Part shown: one piece after another, positions 62,726-64,000 of the stretch
How the letters are laid out: each line of letters starts with the position of its first letter
How positions within the stretch are numbered: position 1 is the first letter of the stretch
Assembly (NCBI RefSeq): GCF_900156725.1
Contig: NZ_FTOI01000002.1
Location: 62,001 to 126,000, forward strand
Direction of reading: 5' to 3'
Length of the DNA: 64,000 nucleotides
DNA from: Kaistella chaponensis
GTDB taxonomy: Bacteria; Bacteroidota; Bacteroidia; Flavobacteriales; Weeksellaceae
Made by a program: the position numbers and the translations under genes
Notes under the pieces: model-generated
Databases searched by the model: none
What the model saw: only the letters and a program-made list of their open reading frames with translations
What the model was told of the DNA's origin: nothing

Positions 62726-64000
62726 TTAGTTTCTACTGTTTTCTTTTTGCTGCCATTTATAAAACGCAACTGCAATATTAATTTCAAAATAAGAATATTC
62801 CTCACCCAATTCTTCTTTGATCGCCTTTAATGATTGAATAGTTTGAGTTTTTGCAATCGCAATTACAGGATCAATTTTGTTTATATCGATTAACTCACTT
62901 GGTTTAATTGTTCCTACTTCTACAAAATTCACCAAATGATTTTGAATGGTATTCACAGAGAGATTTCTGATTTTGGCGATATCTTCTACACTGTTACCTT
63001 CTTTGAACAATTGAAAAGTTGTAGTGTAAGTTCCCGATTCGTGTTGATTAGCCTTTTTTGGGGCACTTTGTTTTTTAGGTGCTTTTTCGGAAATTTTACT
63101 GCTCAAATTATTTTGGTTGCAATAATTTGATATTACATTTACAAATGTTTCTCCGTATTTTTCAATTTTAAAAGCTCCGAAACCGCTTATTTGATTCAAT
63201 TCTTCTTTTGTAACAGGAAGATAAGTTGCAAGTTCCATTAAAGTTGCATCTGAAAAAATAACATAAGGCGGTACATTTTCTTGCTCAGCTTGCTGTCTTC
63301 TCAAAACTCTTAATTCATCAAATAATTCCAGGTTTGCATCGATTTCATTATTGGGATATGAAGTTTCTATTTCTTCTACCGTTACAGCTTTGGCTAGTTC
63401 TTTTACTTTTTGAAGGTGTACTTTTTTCTTATTAAATAAAACTTCTTTACTTGCATCTGTCAGTTTTAATACAGAAAATTCTTCATTTGACTCACGCAGA
63501 AAATCATTAATGATTAACTGCTTTATAAGATGATGCCAATAGGTTTTATCCGCATTGTTTCCAATTCCATAAGTAGGTAAACTGCGCATATAATCGGTGA
63601 TTTTCGCTCCTTTTGACCCTCGAAGAAAGTCGATAATCAGGTTTTTTCCGTAGCGTTCTTTCAGGCGAAAAACGGCGCTTAATAATTTTTGAGCATCAAT
63701 TGTGGCGTCCCAATTTTCAAAATCGCTGAGACAATAGTCGCAGGAATTGCAATTCCCAGGATGAGATTCCCCAAAATATTCCATCAAATACTGTCGCCTA
63801 CATTTTTGCATCTCTGCAAAGTCGGTCATGTGCTGCAGTTTTTTCAGCATTAAAGTTGATTGCTCCTCGTTGCCTTCGATCATCGCAAATTTTTTCAGTT
63901 TCATCACATCTGCATTGGAGTAAAACAAAATCGCCTCACTCGGCAAACCATCTCTTCCGGCTCTCCCAGTTTCCTGGTAATAACTTTCTATGTTTTTCGG
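62726..64000 (-). CDS. recQ: ATP-dependent DNA helicase RecQ, C-terminal part (5' end outside window)
   Basis: A 3'-5' helicase of recombination repair. The frame stays open to base 64000 with YYQETGRAGRDGLPSEA (helicase motif VI), so the N-terminal helicase domain lies outside the window; the Met-like TTG at 63946 is not the real start. Next follow the zinc-binding Cys in KCRRQYLMEYFG and GNCNSCDYC, the winged-helix RQC domain, an HRDC domain (DATLMELATYLPVTKEELNQ) and a C-terminal HTH_40-like part (EGNSVEDIAKIRNLSVNTIQ). The length and order are usual for bacteroidete RecQ. Confidence 0.96.
   Translation of the reverse strand, partial: PKNIESYYQETGRAGRDGLPSEAILFYSNADVMKLKKFAMIEGNEEQSTLMLKKLQHMTDFAEMQKCRRQYLMEYFGESHPGNCNSCDYCLSDFENWDATIDAQKLLSAVFRLKERYGKNLIIDFLRGSKGAKITDYMRSLPTYGIGNNADKTYWHHLIKQLIINDFLRESNEEFSVLKLTDASKEVLFNKKKVHLQKVKELAKAVTVEEIETSYPNNEIDANLELFDELRVLRRQQAEQENVPPYVIFSDATLMELATYLPVTKEELNQISGFGAFKIEKYGETFVNVISNYCNQNNLSSKISEKAPKKQSAPKKANQHESGTYTTTFQLFKEGNSVEDIAKIRNLSVNTIQNHLVNFVEVGTIKPSELIDINKIDPVIAIAKTQTIQSLKAIKEELGEEYSYFEINIAVAFYKWQQKENSRN

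Overview
The window looks like a chromosomal segment of a flavobacterium (Bacteroidota, Flavobacteriales), most probably Chryseobacterium or a close relative such as Kaistella. This rests on protein style and gene order: low-GC DNA, A-rich start contexts without Shine-Dalgarno sequences, promoters of the TTG-N19/20-TAnnTTTG type, many short-signal lipoproteins, several proteins with type IX secretion (T9SS) C-terminal tails, and the bacteroidete GlmU-like and L31 forms. The genus is inferred, not proven.

Layout. 1-4.1 kb: the 3' part of metH, a KAP-family P-loop NTPase wedged in behind it, then metF. 4.1-9.8 kb (minus strand): two paralogous secreted proteins, an operon mazG-like/aroA/SDR, and a lipoprotein. 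9.8-13.2 kb: rpmE2 (L31), a GlmU-like sugar nucleotidyltransferase/acyltransferase, a T9SS-tagged repeat protein. 13.2-16.6 kb: a compact cluster trhO-trhP-ferredoxin-MTHFS; the first two are the two known alternative routes to 5-hydroxyuridine at tRNA position 34, and here they share a homologous C-terminal domain. 16.6-26.1 kb: mostly minus-strand envelope and housekeeping genes (lipoprotein/TM pair, Ala-rich lipoprotein, SpoU methyltransferase, rmuC, DUF5995, pncB, LRR-T9SS protein).

26.2-52.1 kb is dominated by translation genes. The str group (rpsL-rpsG-fusA-rpsJ) ends at a terminator behind rpsJ. About 7 kb with a T9SS metalloprotease and three opposite-strand envelope genes follows, and then the rest of the S10-spc-alpha cluster (rplC to rplQ, with secY, infA, rpmJ and rpoA) runs from its own promoter. 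L31, L36 and S14 are all forms without the zinc cysteines. Several spacers inside this cluster carry heptamer tracts or strong hairpins, the best being a GNRA-capped hairpin before rpmJ-rpsM-rpsK-rpsD.

52.1-64 kb: two small lipoproteins, eno, gltA, a three-domain PaaZ-DUF1569 fusion, a GxxExxY cassette bracketed by inverted repeats, a SMUG2-like uracil-DNA glycosylase, an enoyl-CoA hydratase, an SDR, a Fic protein and the 3' part of recQ, cut by the window end. No rRNA, tRNA, CRISPR array, transposase or prophage was seen. Three families of intergenic fold-back repeats occupy most gene-free stretches over 300 bp.
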